Source of the DNA: Rhodococcus rhodnii
Lineage (GTDB): Bacteria; Actinomycetota; Actinomycetes; Mycobacteriales; Pseudonocardiaceae
DNA length: 64,000 bases
Direction of reading: 5' to 3'
NCBI GenBank assembly: GCA_000720375.1
Contig: JOAA01000001.1
Location: 186,001-250,000, forward strand
A model generated the notes under the pieces. The model searched no databases, was not told the origin of the DNA, and saw only the letters and a program-made list of their open reading frames with translations. Positions 44,899 to 54,442 of this stretch are shown here, piece after piece (the stretch's first letter is position 1; every line of letters starts with the position of its first letter). The translations under genes and the position numbers were made by a program.

Positions 44899-46791
44899 TC
44901 AGCTGAGGTGCCTTGCCCACCAGTCCAGCACCGCCTCGAACCGTTGCTTGCGGTGCCGTGGCTGGCCGGATCTGGTCAGCTCGTGTCCTTCCCCAGGGAA
45001 CAACAGGAATTCCACCGGTGTGCCCTGTTTGTGCAGCGCGACGAACATTCGTTGCGCCTGCTCGACCGGGCACCGCCAGTCGTGCTCGGAGTGCACGACC
45101 GCGAACGGGATCTTGATCTGGTCCGCGTACGTCAGCGGACTGGTCTTGACCTGCGTCTCCCAGTCGGTGCTCACGTAGCAGTCGGTGAACGAGTAGCCGA
45201 TATCGGAGCTGCCAGTGAACGAATCCCACGCGTTCACAGCACGTTCGCTCCACGCCGCACGGAAGCGCTGTCCGTGGTGAGCGGCCAGCCAGCTGGTCAT
45301 GAAACCGCCGTAGGAACCGCCCATCACGCCGACTCGTGATGGGTCTGCCTCCGGCAATTCCAACGCCGCGTCCAAAAGGGACAGTACGTCGTCGACGTCG
45401 ACCGTGCCGAAGGCTTGCACGATGGCTTGGCCGTGGGCCTGGCCGTATCCGGTCGAACCGCGTGGATTGGGCAGGATGACGAGGTATCCGGCCGAGGCGT
45501 AGATCTGGGCTTCGTCGAAGAATCCCCAGCCGTGGTACGCGAACGGCCCGCCGTGCACGGCAAGCAGCACCGGATGCGGGCCAGGGCCGTCCGGAAGCAC
45601 GACCCAGCCGTGGGATTCGTAGCCGTCGCGGGACTTGCCGGTGATCTCCCGGACTTCATGGACACCGCTGGCCCGCAACGGCTCGGAGAAGTCCGCGAGC
45701 ACCTTGTCCTCGAACACCACGCATCCGGCGCTGTCCGGCGTGGAAACCGCTGCGACCACACGTGATCCGTCGACCGCGAACGCCTTGACCTTGCCGCGCG
45801 CGCCCGCCAGCAAAGTGGTCTCGGCCAACGTGATCGCCGACGCGGACAGCGGAATCCGCCGCAGTTCCGATGCACCCCGGTTGATGATCGACACAAGCAC
45901 CGACGAACCCACCAGCTGCGGGGCGACGCTCTCCTCACAGTCGATGGTCTCCACGTCGGTGAGCCGACGCGGAGTCTGCGGCTCGGCCAGATTCAGCGGC
46001 GCGGCCCAGACGCCGGTGTTGACCGCAACAGCGTGGTCTCCGTCGAACTCACGGCCGATGAACACAACGACGTCGTCACCGACGTCAGCCGAACGTACGT
46101 CACCAGCCGTTTCGACGATGACAACGGGCTGACCGCCGGCAACAGGCACGGCGTAGAGGTTCTCGCGCTGGCTGGCTTGCTGACCCCAGTTCGCCTGGGC
46201 CGAGAAGATCAAGTGCGCGCCGTCCGGTGTCCACGCGGGCGCACCCACATCGCACGCACCATCAGTCAGTTCAGTCAGTTCACCAGCCAGGTCGGTGACG
46301 AACAGCCGGACGCGCCGGTCGAACGTGAACCCGAGGTCGTCCCACCGGTAGTCCAGCCTCGTGATGCGCCGGAATGGCTCGGCCGTGGCTTTGCCGTCCG
46401 GCTCGTAGCGGCCCTCTTCGGCTCGCCGCGCGGTGAAAGCGATCCTGGTCGAATCGGGCGACCACACCGGCGACTGCACACCGAGCGGGAGATCCGTCAG
46501 AGCACGCGCGTCACCGCCATCGGCTGGCTGGACATACAGCTGCGACGGGGCGCCTTCGGAGGCCTGGCGCAGGAAGGCGACCCAGGTGCCGTCCGGTGAG
46601 ATCGCCGGGGAGAAGTCGTGGTGACCGTGCGTCCACGGCCTGGTGCCCGACCCATCGAGAGCCACGCGATGCAGGCCGCCACGGTAGGTGTTGCTCGACA
46701 AATCGGGGTGAGTCGCCGCTACCAGCAGCAACTCACCCCGAAGGCTGATCGAATCGGTGGTCGTGAGCAGCTCGATGTCATCAGGGCGCAC
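44899..46791 (-). CDS. S9 family (prolyl oligopeptidase/acylaminoacyl) peptidase
   Basis: 630 residues. The N-terminal two thirds is a seven-bladed beta-propeller (TolB/WD-like: DFSPAISPDGTWVAFLRQ; PVWSPDSTRIAFTARRAEEG). The C-terminal alpha/beta hydrolase has the nucleophile GVMGGSYGGFMTSWLA near 490, Asp in VVHSEHDWRCPVEQ near 565 and His in FPGEGHELTRSG near 602. It cleaves short peptides or acylated N-termini in the cytosol; no signal peptide. Adjacent to the TA module at its 3' end and 54 bp from terC. Not obviously in an operon. Confidence 0.92.
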   Translation of the reverse strand: MRPDDIELLTTTDSISLRGELLLVAATHPDLSSNTYRGGLHRVALDGSGTRPWTHGHHDFSPAISPDGTWVAFLRQASEGAPSQLYVQPADGGDARALTDLPLGVQSPVWSPDSTRIAFTARRAEEGRYEPDGKATAEPFRRITRLDYRWDDLGFTFDRRVRLFVTDLAGELTELTDGACDVGAPAWTPDGAHLIFSAQANWGQQASQRENLYAVPVAGGQPVVIVETAGDVRSADVGDDVVVFIGREFDGDHAVAVNTGVWAAPLNLAEPQTPRRLTDVETIDCEESVAPQLVGSSVLVSIINRGASELRRIPLSASAITLAETTLLAGARGKVKAFAVDGSRVVAAVSTPDSAGCVVFEDKVLADFSEPLRASGVHEVREITGKSRDGYESHGWVVLPDGPGPHPVLLAVHGGPFAYHGWGFFDEAQIYASAGYLVILPNPRGSTGYGQAHGQAIVQAFGTVDVDDVLSLLDAALELPEADPSRVGVMGGSYGGFMTSWLAAHHGQRFRAAWSERAVNAWDSFTGSSDIGYSFTDCYVSTDWETQVKTSPLTYADQIKIPFAVVHSEHDWRCPVEQAQRMFVALHKQGTPVEFLLFPGEGHELTRSGQPRHRKQRFEAVLDWWARHLS

Positions 46792-46845
46792 CCGCCCGAC
46801 GCTACCTGATACTTAGCGAGGCTTACGACCGTCCGAACCTCGAGT

Positions 46846-47856
46846 TCAGCTGGACGTCGTAACCGATGACTCGGCTGACTCCTTGTTCTTGTCCCGCCGG
46901 GACTTGATCAGGCTCGCCACCGTGGTGATCGCCAGGACGCCGATGATGACGCTGAGCGAGACCGCGATGTTCGGCACCCACACGTCGAGGTGCTCGCCGC
47001 CGTTGATGAACGGCAGTTCGTTCGTGTGCAGGGCTTCCAGCACCAGCTTGACGCCGATGAACGCCAGGATCGCGGCGAGACCGATCTGCAGGTACACCAG
47101 CTTGTTGAGCAGACCGCCCAGCAGGAAGTACAGCTGCCGCAGACCCATCAGCGCGAACGCGTTGGCCGCGAAGACCAGGAACGGCTCCTTGGTCAGGCCG
47201 AAGATGGCAGGGATGGAGTCGACCGCGAAGAGCAGGTCGGCGGTGCCGATCGCGATCATCACGATGAACATCGGCGTGACCATGCGCTTGCCGGCGACCT
47301 TCACGAAGGACCTGGCGCCGTGGTAGCTGTCGGTCACCGGGAGGAACTTGCGCGCCAGCTTGGTCGCGCCGTTCTCCTTGTATTCCTCTTCGTCGTCGGC
47401 GTGGTTCGACTTGAGGAACGTGTAGGCGGTGTAGATGAGGAACGCGCCGAACAGGTAGAACACCCAGCTGAACTCCGCGATGACCGCGGCGCCGAGCAGG
47501 ATGAAGATACTGCGCATGGCCAGGGCCAGCAGTATTCCGATCAGCAGGACCTTGTGCTGGTGGATGGCGGGCACCTTGAACGCACCCATGATCACCAGGA
47601 ACACGAACAGGTTGTCGACCGACAACGAGTACTCGGTGATGTAGCCGGCGAAGAACTCTCCCGCTGGCTGACCACCGGCGAAGTACCAGAGGCCGAGTCC
47701 GAAAACGACGGCACAGGCGACGTAGAACGTCACCCACCTGGCGGCTTCACCAATGGTCACCTCATGTGGCTTGCGATCGACGATCACCAGATCGATGGCT
47801 AGCAGAATCAGCAGTCCTGCGATGGTCGCGATCCACAACCACGTGGGCACACTCAT
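46846..47856 (-). CDS. TerC family integral membrane protein
   Basis: 336 residues, about nine membrane helices. Typical TerC stretches: SVDNLFVFLVIMGAFKVPAI with acidic residues in the membrane, and GTADLLFAVDSIPAIFGLT. Such proteins (TerC/Alx) export or sense Mn2+ and metallate secreted proteins; the tellurite name is historical. The N-terminus VPTWLWIATIAGLLILLAID is the first helix. A leader of about 150 nt upstream contains the yybP-ykoY riboswitch signature, and the ribosome-binding site can pair with part of it, so expression is probably induced by Mn2+. Confidence 0.9.
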   Translation of the reverse strand: MSVPTWLWIATIAGLLILLAIDLVIVDRKPHEVTIGEAARWVTFYVACAVVFGLGLWYFAGGQPAGEFFAGYITEYSLSVDNLFVFLVIMGAFKVPAIHQHKVLLIGILLALAMRSIFILLGAAVIAEFSWVFYLFGAFLIYTAYTFLKSNHADDEEEYKENGATKLARKFLPVTDSYHGARSFVKVAGKRMVTPMFIVMIAIGTADLLFAVDSIPAIFGLTKEPFLVFAANAFALMGLRQLYFLLGGLLNKLVYLQIGLAAILAFIGVKLVLEALHTNELPFINGGEHLDVWVPNIAVSLSVIIGVLAITTVASLIKSRRDKNKESAESSVTTSS

Positions 47857-47861
47857 TGATC

Positions 47862-48013
47862 ACCTCCGGATAGGCGGGCATAGCCGTCCAAACCGGAGGT
47901 CTCTTCCGCCAGTGCACCAGTGCGCACGGACCGACGGCGCCGGGCTCATTACCACTGCTCCCAGCGGTCGAGATCCGTGTTGACGACGCCGCCGCGAAGG
48001 AATACTCCCCTCC
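47862..48013 (-). ncRNA. yybP-ykoY manganese riboswitch (leader of terC)
   Basis: On the minus strand the leader has the conserved elements in order: GGGGAGTATTCC (47999-48010), GTCGTCAACACGG (47975-47987) and AGAGACCTCCGG (47893-47904), matching the two internal loops of the Mn2+-sensing aptamer. The 3' aptamer piece ACCTCCGG (47893-47900) is an exact complement of the terC ribosome-binding region CCGGAGGT (47862-47869), and its CCTCC can also pair with GGAGG at the 5' end of the aptamer (48009-48013). Ligand binding would then free the ribosome-binding site. Confidence 0.8.
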
Positions 48014-48179
48014 ACAACAGCCCTTATTGTCCCTATCGGTGTGCCCGAGCGCCAGACGGAGTCCCCCATCCGGTTGTTGTTCTTGGTCACATCGCCCAAT
48101 CGGCCGTCTCGGGAATAGCCATTTGGTCACCGTCAGCGAGTTCTCAGCTTCGTTCCAATACGGTTCGCAGGTGCCCCGA

Positions 48180-51023
48180 ATGTCCAAAACCCAGCTCCGC
48201 TGGCTTGCGCTCACGCTGGCCGCCGCGATAGTCGCGGCCGGAGCCCTGATCTGGGTCAACAGCGGGTCGGACGGGCCTCGGATCGTCACCGAGGACCGCA
48301 TGATCGCGACCCAAGGCGCCCAGCTCGACACCACTCTTTATCTGCCGGAGCAGACTCCGGCCCCCGCCGTGCTCGTCGCGCACGGGTTCGGCGGTAGCAA
48401 GGAAAGCGTCGACGGTGACGCCCGTGAACTGGCTCAGCGGGGCTTTGTGGTGCTGACGTGGTCGGCCCGCGGCTTCGGCCGCAGCACCGGCCAGATCGCG
48501 CTGAACGCGCCGGACGCCGAAGTCGCCGACGTGAGCAGGCTGATCGACGCGCTCGCCCAGCGCCCCGAGGTGCAAAAGGACGGCAACGATCCGAAGGTCG
48601 GCATCACCGGCGGTTCTTACGGTGGTGCGATCTCGTTGCTGGCGGCGGGATACGACAAACGTATCGACGCGCTGGCACCGGTGATCACGTACAACGACCT
48701 CGGCCAGGCCTTGATCCCGAACTCGGCGACCACCGAGCAGGTGCCGAACACCCCGTCCGCGAACGCTTTCGCCGCGCAGGGCGTGTTCAAACGGTCCTGG
48801 GCGGGCGTGTTCTTCGGCGCGGGCATGGGTGGATCGAGTTTCGCCAACCCGAACGCCGAAGCCGCCGAGCCGGGCGTCGACAACGACGACCAACTGGACG
48901 CGCAGAACCCCGCCGCCGATGCCGCGGGTGCGGGTGCGGCCGGCGGCGCGCCCCAGGGCGGGCTCCCACCGGGTCTCAACGGCCGGTCGCAGCAGAACAT
49001 GGGTCCATGTGGCCGGTTCACCGAACAGATCTGTGCGGCGTACACCGAACTCGCGACTACCGGTCGGGCCAGCCAGGCCACTGTGGACTTGTTGCGATCC
49101 GTGTCGCCGGTGTCGGTCACCGACCGGATCACTCAGCCGACCCTGGTCGTGCAGGGCGAGCAGGACACCCTGTTCGGCCTTGACCAGTCCGACGCCACCG
49201 CACGGCAGATCACCGCGGCGGGTGGCAAGGTGAAGGTGGTCTGGTACGCGGGCGGTCACGACGGCGGCAGGCCGGGTTCGAGCCTGCGTTCGGAGATCGC
49301 CGACTGGTTCGACTTCCACCTGCGCGGCCGCGGCGCCGACCCCGGCACCAGCTTCGAGTACGCCGTGCAAGGCGCGTTGCGTGCCCAGGGCGCGCCGAAC
49401 GTGCGGACCATGACCGCACCCGGCTACCCGGGCCTGAACGGCACGCAGACCGAGCGCCGTTCGATCGCACTGAGCGGGCGGGAGCAGACAGTGGTGAACC
49501 CGCCGGGCGGAAACCCGGCGTCGATCACGAGCATGCCTGGTCTCGGGTCTGTGGTCAGCGGGTCGAACAGCCTGTCCAGCAGGCTGTCCATCGACATGCC
49601 CGGCCAGGTTGCGCGATTCACCAGCGAGCCGTTCACCGGCCAGATGTTGATCAGTGGCGCGTCCACGATCCGCCTGCGGGTGCAAGGCGTGCCCGGGCAG
49701 CCGCCGCCCACCGACGGCGCGGTGCTGTTCGCCAAGCTCTACGACGTCGCCGCCGACGGAAGGCAGCGAGTCCTGCCCGGTTCTGGCGTGTCTCCCCTGC
49801 GGATCACGCAGCTGCCCGCGGACATCACGGTGACCTTGCCGGGCATCGTGCGGCCGATCGAGGCCGACCACCGCATCGAGGTCGCGATCACGACAACCGA
49901 CCAGGCCTACGCCGTGTCGACACAGCCAGCCGCGTACACCGTGTCCTTGGTGGACAACACGGTGCAGGTGCCGGTCGTGCCGGGCACGCGTTCGACGCAG
50001 ACGCCGCCGATGTTCGCTCTGGTCGGCATCTTCGTCGTGATCGGACTGGCCATTGTGGTCGCCATCGTCGCGGCGATCCGGCGCCGCCGGGCCGATGACG
50101 TCGATCCTTCGCTGACCGATGTGCCGTTGGTGATCGAAGGCCTGGCCAAGGAGTACCCGGGTGGGCTCAAGGCCGTGGACGGCTTGTCGTTCCGGGTGGA
50201 GAAGGGCCAAGTGCTCGGTCTGCTCGGGCCCAACGGCGCGGGCAAGACGACGTCGCTGCGCATGCTGATGGGGCTCATCCAGCCGACCGAGGGCTCGATC
50301 CGGGTGTTCGGCCACAAGATCTACTCGGGTGCGCCGGTGCTGTCCCGTATCGGATCCTTTGTGGAGGGTTCCGGCTTCCTGCCGCACCTGTCCGGTGAGG
50401 CGAACCTGCGACTCTACTGGGCGGCGACGGGTCGTCCCATCGAGCACGCGCACTTCGACGAAGCGATCGAGATCGCCGGCCTCGGCAACGCCGTGCGCCG
50501 CAAGGTCCGTACGTACAGCCAAGGCATGCGGCAGCGGCTCGCGATCGCCCAGGCGATGCTCGGCCTGCCGGACATGCTCGTGCTGGACGAACCGACCAAC
50601 GGACTCGACCCGCCCCAGATCCACCAGATGCGTGAGGTCCTGAAGCGCTACGCGGCCACCGGCCGGACGGTGCTGGTCTCCAGCCACCTGCTCGCCGAGG
50701 TCGAACAGGCCTGTACGCACGTGGTCGTGATGCACCGCGGCAAGCTCGTCGCCGCGGGCGAGGTCGCGGACATCGCGGCGGTCGGCGGCGAGGCGACGTT
50801 CCGCGTCGACCAACCCGACCAGGCGGCAACGGTGCTGGGTGAGCTGACCGGCGTCACCGGTATCGAGATCGACGGCAAGCAGGTCCACGCCAACCTCGAC
50901 GGCACACCCCGTTCCAAGGCGCTCGGCGCGTTGGTCGCGGCCGGTGTCGCGGTCGAGCAGGCAGGCCCGCGCCGCCGCCTCGAGGACGCGTTCCTCGAGC
51001 TCGTTGGGGAGAACAAGGCATGA
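48180..51023 (+). CDS. Fusion of S15-type alpha/beta hydrolase and ABC transporter ATPase
   Basis: 947 residues. Residues 1-25 form a signal anchor (LRWLALTLAAAIVAAGALIW). Residues about 40-350 are an Xaa-Pro dipeptidyl-peptidase-like (S15/CocE) hydrolase: VLVAHGFGGSKESV, Ser in TGGSYGGAIS near 146, Asp in VVQGEQDTLFG and His in YAGGHDGG. Residues about 360-600 are the jelly-roll C-terminal domain. One helix follows (ALVGIFVVIGLAIVVAIVAA, about 612-634). The rest is an ABC ATPase: GLLGPNGAGKTTSL near 683, signature YSQGMRQRLAI, Walker B LVLDEPTNGLD. So the hydrolase sits outside and the ATPase inside. The permease follows with an ATGA overlap. Confidence 0.88.
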   Translation: MSKTQLRWLALTLAAAIVAAGALIWVNSGSDGPRIVTEDRMIATQGAQLDTTLYLPEQTPAPAVLVAHGFGGSKESVDGDARELAQRGFVVLTWSARGFGRSTGQIALNAPDAEVADVSRLIDALAQRPEVQKDGNDPKVGITGGSYGGAISLLAAGYDKRIDALAPVITYNDLGQALIPNSATTEQVPNTPSANAFAAQGVFKRSWAGVFFGAGMGGSSFANPNAEAAEPGVDNDDQLDAQNPAADAAGAGAAGGAPQGGLPPGLNGRSQQNMGPCGRFTEQICAAYTELATTGRASQATVDLLRSVSPVSVTDRITQPTLVVQGEQDTLFGLDQSDATARQITAAGGKVKVVWYAGGHDGGRPGSSLRSEIADWFDFHLRGRGADPGTSFEYAVQGALRAQGAPNVRTMTAPGYPGLNGTQTERRSIALSGREQTVVNPPGGNPASITSMPGLGSVVSGSNSLSSRLSIDMPGQVARFTSEPFTGQMLISGASTIRLRVQGVPGQPPPTDGAVLFAKLYDVAADGRQRVLPGSGVSPLRITQLPADITVTLPGIVRPIEADHRIEVAITTTDQAYAVSTQPAAYTVSLVDNTVQVPVVPGTRSTQTPPMFALVGIFVVIGLAIVVAIVAAIRRRRADDVDPSLTDVPLVIEGLAKEYPGGLKAVDGLSFRVEKGQVLGLLGPNGAGKTTSLRMLMGLIQPTEGSIRVFGHKIYSGAPVLSRIGSFVEGSGFLPHLSGEANLRLYWAATGRPIEHAHFDEAIEIAGLGNAVRRKVRTYSQGMRQRLAIAQAMLGLPDMLVLDEPTNGLDPPQIHQMREVLKRYAATGRTVLVSSHLLAEVEQACTHVVVMHRGKLVAAGEVADIAAVGGEATFRVDQPDQAATVLGELTGVTGIEIDGKQVHANLDGTPRSKALGALVAAGVAVEQAGPRRRLEDAFLELVGENKA

Positions 51024-51946
51024 GCACAAACAACGTCCACACTGATCCCACCGCCATCGGTGCGATGGAGGAAGCCGCCTCCCACGAGCACCTGACGGTG
51101 CAGTCCGACGGCTCGGTCGTGGGATACAAGGCATCGCGCACGCTTCGGCTGCGTGTCGAGCTGGCCAGGCAGCTGCGCAGGCGGCGGACCCAGCTGATGC
51201 TGGGGTTGCTGGTGCTGTTGCCGATCGTGCTGGTGATCTCGTTCGAGATCGGGCAGGCCAACCCGAACCGCAGGCAAGGCGGGTTCGTGGACCTGGCGAC
51301 GGCCAGTGCGCCGAACTTCGTGGTGTTCGCGCTGTTCGTGTCGGGCACGTTCCTGTTGCCGATGATCGTGGCGATCTTCTTCGGCGACACGATCGCGAGC
51401 GAAGCGTCCTGGTCGAGCCTGAAATATCTGCTCGCGATGCCGATCCCACGAAATCGGCTGATCAGGCAGAAGGCGATCTCGTCAGGAATCCTCTCGCTGT
51501 TCGCCCTGTTGCTGTTGCCCTCGGTCTCGCTGCTGATCGGCGTGATCTGGTACGGCGCAGGCGAAGCCGTGAGTCCAACGGGTGACGCGGTGTCGTTCTC
51601 CGACGGCGTGATGGCGATCTACGCGGCGACCATCTACATCGCGATCAACCTGTTGTGGGTGGCAGCGCTGGCCCTGTTCCTCTCGGTGTCGACGGACGCG
51701 CCGCTGGGTGCGGTCGGCGGCACGGTGCTGGTCGCGATCGTGTCGCAGATCCTGGACCAGATCACGGCGTTGGAGGACCTGCGGAACTACCTGCCGACGC
51801 ACTACGCGTTCGCCTGGTCGGACTTGATCTCCACCGACATCGACTGGTCGGAGATGACCCGGGGCGCGTTCTCGGCCGTGTGTTTCGCGGCGTTCTTCGG
51901 CTTCCTGGCCGTCCGCAAGTTCACCCGAAAGGACATCACCAGCTGA
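51020..51946 (+). CDS. ABC-2 type transporter permease
   Basis: 308 residues with about six membrane helices: MLGLLVLLPIVLVISFEIGQ, FVVFALFVSGTFLLPMIVAI, the loop IFFGDTIASEASWSSLKYLL characteristic of ABC-2 permeases, and LFALLLLPSVSLLIGVIWYG. Start overlaps the ATPase-fusion stop at ATGA. It forms the membrane part of the exporter whose ATPase is fused to the extracytoplasmic hydrolase. Substrate unknown. The next operon starts 22 bp after its stop, so some read-through is possible. Confidence 0.88.
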   Translation: MSTNNVHTDPTAIGAMEEAASHEHLTVQSDGSVVGYKASRTLRLRVELARQLRRRRTQLMLGLLVLLPIVLVISFEIGQANPNRRQGGFVDLATASAPNFVVFALFVSGTFLLPMIVAIFFGDTIASEASWSSLKYLLAMPIPRNRLIRQKAISSGILSLFALLLLPSVSLLIGVIWYGAGEAVSPTGDAVSFSDGVMAIYAATIYIAINLLWVAALALFLSVSTDAPLGAVGGTVLVAIVSQILDQITALEDLRNYLPTHYAFAWSDLISTDIDWSEMTRGAFSAVCFAAFFGFLAVRKFTRKDITS

Positions 51947-51968
51947 GTTCACCAGGCATTATGTCCGG

Positions 51969-53537
51969 GTGAGCCAGACATACCGGCATGTGTCGGCCTC
52001 GCCGACACTGCCGGGCACCGCACCGCCGCACGACGAGTTCGACGTCGCCGCGCTGTACGAGACTCCGTTGAGTCTCGGCAGCGCGGCCGACGTGTCCTTG
52101 GACGAGAAACTCCGCAAGGCGTACTTCTGGATCGTCAACCACGCGATCATCAGCCCGCACTACGACCTCGAGTTCGAGGACGGCCCCAGCACGTCCTACC
52201 AGCTCGGTGACACCAAGGCCCGGCTCACGCTGCCCAGCGGCCAGAGCTACTCGAGCTTCGTGCTCGTCCCTCTGCTGACCTTCGCGGTCCGGCGAAGGTG
52301 CCTGCTTGTCGGCGGCCCGGGAAGGGGCAAGACCGCCAGCGCGATCCTGATGGGCGTCCTCGCCGGGTATCCGCTGCGTGAGGTGCGTAGGGCGATGCAG
52401 CACGGGCATCCGCAGCTGACGATTTCCGACATGCTGGGCACGCCTTTGCCCGGAGATCTCATCAAAGCCGAACGGTTGGCGGATATCGACGTCGCCTGGC
52501 GGACCTGGCTGGGCATGCGGGTCAAGATCGTCGACGAGTACAACCGCATTCCCACGCGCACCCAGTCGGCCCTGCTGACCCTGATGTCCGACGGATACGC
52601 CGAGGTCTTCGACCAGGTCTACGAATCCGCCGACTCCGCTTGGTATCTCACCGCCAACGACGACGGCGGAGGTGGCACTTACCAGGTCATCGAGGCGCTC
52701 AAGGATCGCATCGACGTCGTCGTGCACGCGCTCGCGTTCAACTCGCGGTTCCTCGGTGAACTGCAGGAACGGGTCGAGCAGCGGCTCAGGCCCGAGGAGG
52801 TCGTGCCGCCGGAGATCGTGTTCACGCAGGACGAGCACGACCGGATGTACGCCGAAATCCTGCGGGTTCCCATCCCGCGCGAGGTCCGCCGCCGCCTCGA
52901 GTTCTTCTCCGCCCAGTTCGAGCTGCTCGAGCCCGCCGGTGACCAGTTCGAGTACCGCACCAAGGACACCGCGAAGCTGGCCGGTGTCGACGTGCACCTG
53001 CTGTCCGCCAGCGAGACCGGGCGTGACCGCCTGGCCGATCTCGGCGCGCAAACGCTCACGGGTCTCTCGGTCCGCTCGCTCCAGAGTGTCCTCACGTACG
53101 CCAAAGCGCTGGCGTACTTCCGAGGCCGCCCGGAGGTCGGGCTGGACGATCTCGCATCGGTTCTCCCCTTTGTGCTGCACGACAAGCTGATGCCGAACGA
53201 CCAGTCGCCCGCGTTCGACGAGCCCGCTCAGCGTCCATACCGGACCGACCGGGTCAGCTGGATCCGGTCGATGTTCGACCGTTCCTGCGCCGAGTACGAC
53301 CGGCTGGACCTCGACGTGCACGACCCGGTCGGTGAGCTGCTCGACGAGTTCGAACTCGGCCTTGACGACGTGGTCGAGTCCGAAGTGGAACGCAGGCTCG
53401 GCCGGATCGAGTCGTTGCTGGCCGAGTGGAGCCGGGATCGCAAGCTGTACGGGCACGTCTACGACGACGCACTGGCGTTGAAGTACCTGCACCAGCGGTA
53501 CGTGAACTACCGGGCATGGCTGCGATGGAAGGCTTAA
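51969..53537 (+). CDS. MoxR-type AAA+ ATPase
   Basis: 522 residues; GTG start. Walker A is LLVGGPGRGKTASA at about 113-126, Walker B is VKIVDEYNRIPTRTQSALLT at about 185-204 (D-E-x-N-R as in MoxR), followed by sensor 1 ADSAWYLTANDDGG and the helix YQVIEALKDRIDVVVHAL. The long C-terminal half is helical. MoxR ATPases work with vWA-domain proteins as chaperone-like remodelers, often to insert metal or activate a partner. First of five tightly overlapping genes (51969-58027); the next gene overlaps it by 13 bp. Confidence 0.88.
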   Translation: MSQTYRHVSASPTLPGTAPPHDEFDVAALYETPLSLGSAADVSLDEKLRKAYFWIVNHAIISPHYDLEFEDGPSTSYQLGDTKARLTLPSGQSYSSFVLVPLLTFAVRRRCLLVGGPGRGKTASAILMGVLAGYPLREVRRAMQHGHPQLTISDMLGTPLPGDLIKAERLADIDVAWRTWLGMRVKIVDEYNRIPTRTQSALLTLMSDGYAEVFDQVYESADSAWYLTANDDGGGGTYQVIEALKDRIDVVVHALAFNSRFLGELQERVEQRLRPEEVVPPEIVFTQDEHDRMYAEILRVPIPREVRRRLEFFSAQFELLEPAGDQFEYRTKDTAKLAGVDVHLLSASETGRDRLADLGAQTLTGLSVRSLQSVLTYAKALAYFRGRPEVGLDDLASVLPFVLHDKLMPNDQSPAFDEPAQRPYRTDRVSWIRSMFDRSCAEYDRLDLDVHDPVGELLDEFELGLDDVVESEVERRLGRIESLLAEWSRDRKLYGHVYDDALALKYLHQRYVNYRAWLRWKA

Positions 53538-54442
53538 GCCCGTTCCACCAGGCGTTGAAAGCGAACCGCGATCGCTACAACGCCCAGTTCCGGCTGGCCA
53601 GGCACCGGTCGAAGAACCTGGACGCAAACGCTTTCCTCAAACACCTGAACGACTTCGTCGGACCGATCGTCGACCGAGCGGGCGGTGACCCGGTCGAGGT
53701 CACGGACGCTCTGGTCGACCTGTCGTTCGCGACCAACGGCCGGCTGCCGCAGCACTTGTTCCAGTTGCTCATCGACCAGGCGAGGTTCGTCGCGCTGGAG
53801 CCGAGACGAGTCCCGGTCGCGCTGGCGAACGCTTTGCATCACCTCGAGTCCGAACCGGACACTCGGCCACTGCGGTGGGTCGCGCTCATGCGTCACCTCA
53901 ACCAGTACGCGGACACCGTTGAGTCCCTCTTGGACTTGGGCGCGGTCGCGGCGTGGACGACCGGACTGGCCGCGTTGCGCGAGGCCGCTCTGGACGTCGC
54001 GCCCAAACTCCACCCGGACGCGCTGCGGTACCTCACCAGCACGGCCGACGTCACCCCGCTGAAAGCCAGCCGGTGGTGGGCAGTCGACTACACCGGCCTG
54101 CGGATCGTCCGGCGGCTGGGCAAATTCCGCGGTTTCGGTGGCACGTTCATCAGGCCACCGACGGTGTTCCTCGCCCGAGGCCACCTCCACGCAACGGACG
54201 GCGAACACACCTGGCGGGTCTACGCGGACCGCTTCGGTGGCAGCCTGCGCAGGACTGAGCCCGTCGAGCCCGAACACCATGACCCGACGCTCACGCTGTC
54301 GGAAAAGGGTGTGGTGCGGTGGAACGGAAACACGTTCAACCACCCAGACCTCGCCGACTCGTCCAGCTGGGTGTCGTGGGAGAACACGCTTGCCGTGACA
54401 ACGCCGTTCACCCACTCGATCATCTTTGTGGCGCAGCCATGA
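53525..54442 (+). CDS. Unknown middle protein of the MoxR/vWA operon
   Basis: 305 residues starting MEGLSPFHQALKANRDRYNA (ATG 53525; ATG 53516 also possible). Residues 1-180 are helical (LLIDQARFVALEPRRVPVAL). Residues about 185-305 are beta-rich: RIVRRLGKFRGFGGTFIRPP, then EHTWRVYADRFGGSLRR. It occupies the place of the bpX-type third component in MoxR-vWA ternary systems, but the resemblance is positional and not confirmed. No catalytic motif recognised. It overlaps the ATPase gene by 13 bp and the vWA gene by 4 bp (ATGA). Confidence 0.7.
   Translation: MEGLSPFHQALKANRDRYNAQFRLARHRSKNLDANAFLKHLNDFVGPIVDRAGGDPVEVTDALVDLSFATNGRLPQHLFQLLIDQARFVALEPRRVPVALANALHHLESEPDTRPLRWVALMRHLNQYADTVESLLDLGAVAAWTTGLAALREAALDVAPKLHPDALRYLTSTADVTPLKASRWWAVDYTGLRIVRRLGKFRGFGGTFIRPPTVFLARGHLHATDGEHTWRVYADRFGGSLRRTEPVEPEHHDPTLTLSEKGVVRWNGNTFNHPDLADSSSWVSWENTLAVTTPFTHSIIFVAQP

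Noticed and set aside
46846..47856. Tellurite-resistance operon
   Set aside because: Only terC is present; no terD/terE/terZ genes are nearby and the leader is a Mn2+ riboswitch, so a metal-homeostasis role fits better.
48144..51449. Long minus-strand open frame (1101 codons) opposite the S15-ABC fusion
   Set aside because: It mirrors a real plus-strand gene; the composition is Arg/His/Asp-rich without any fold motif. High GC makes such shadow frames common.
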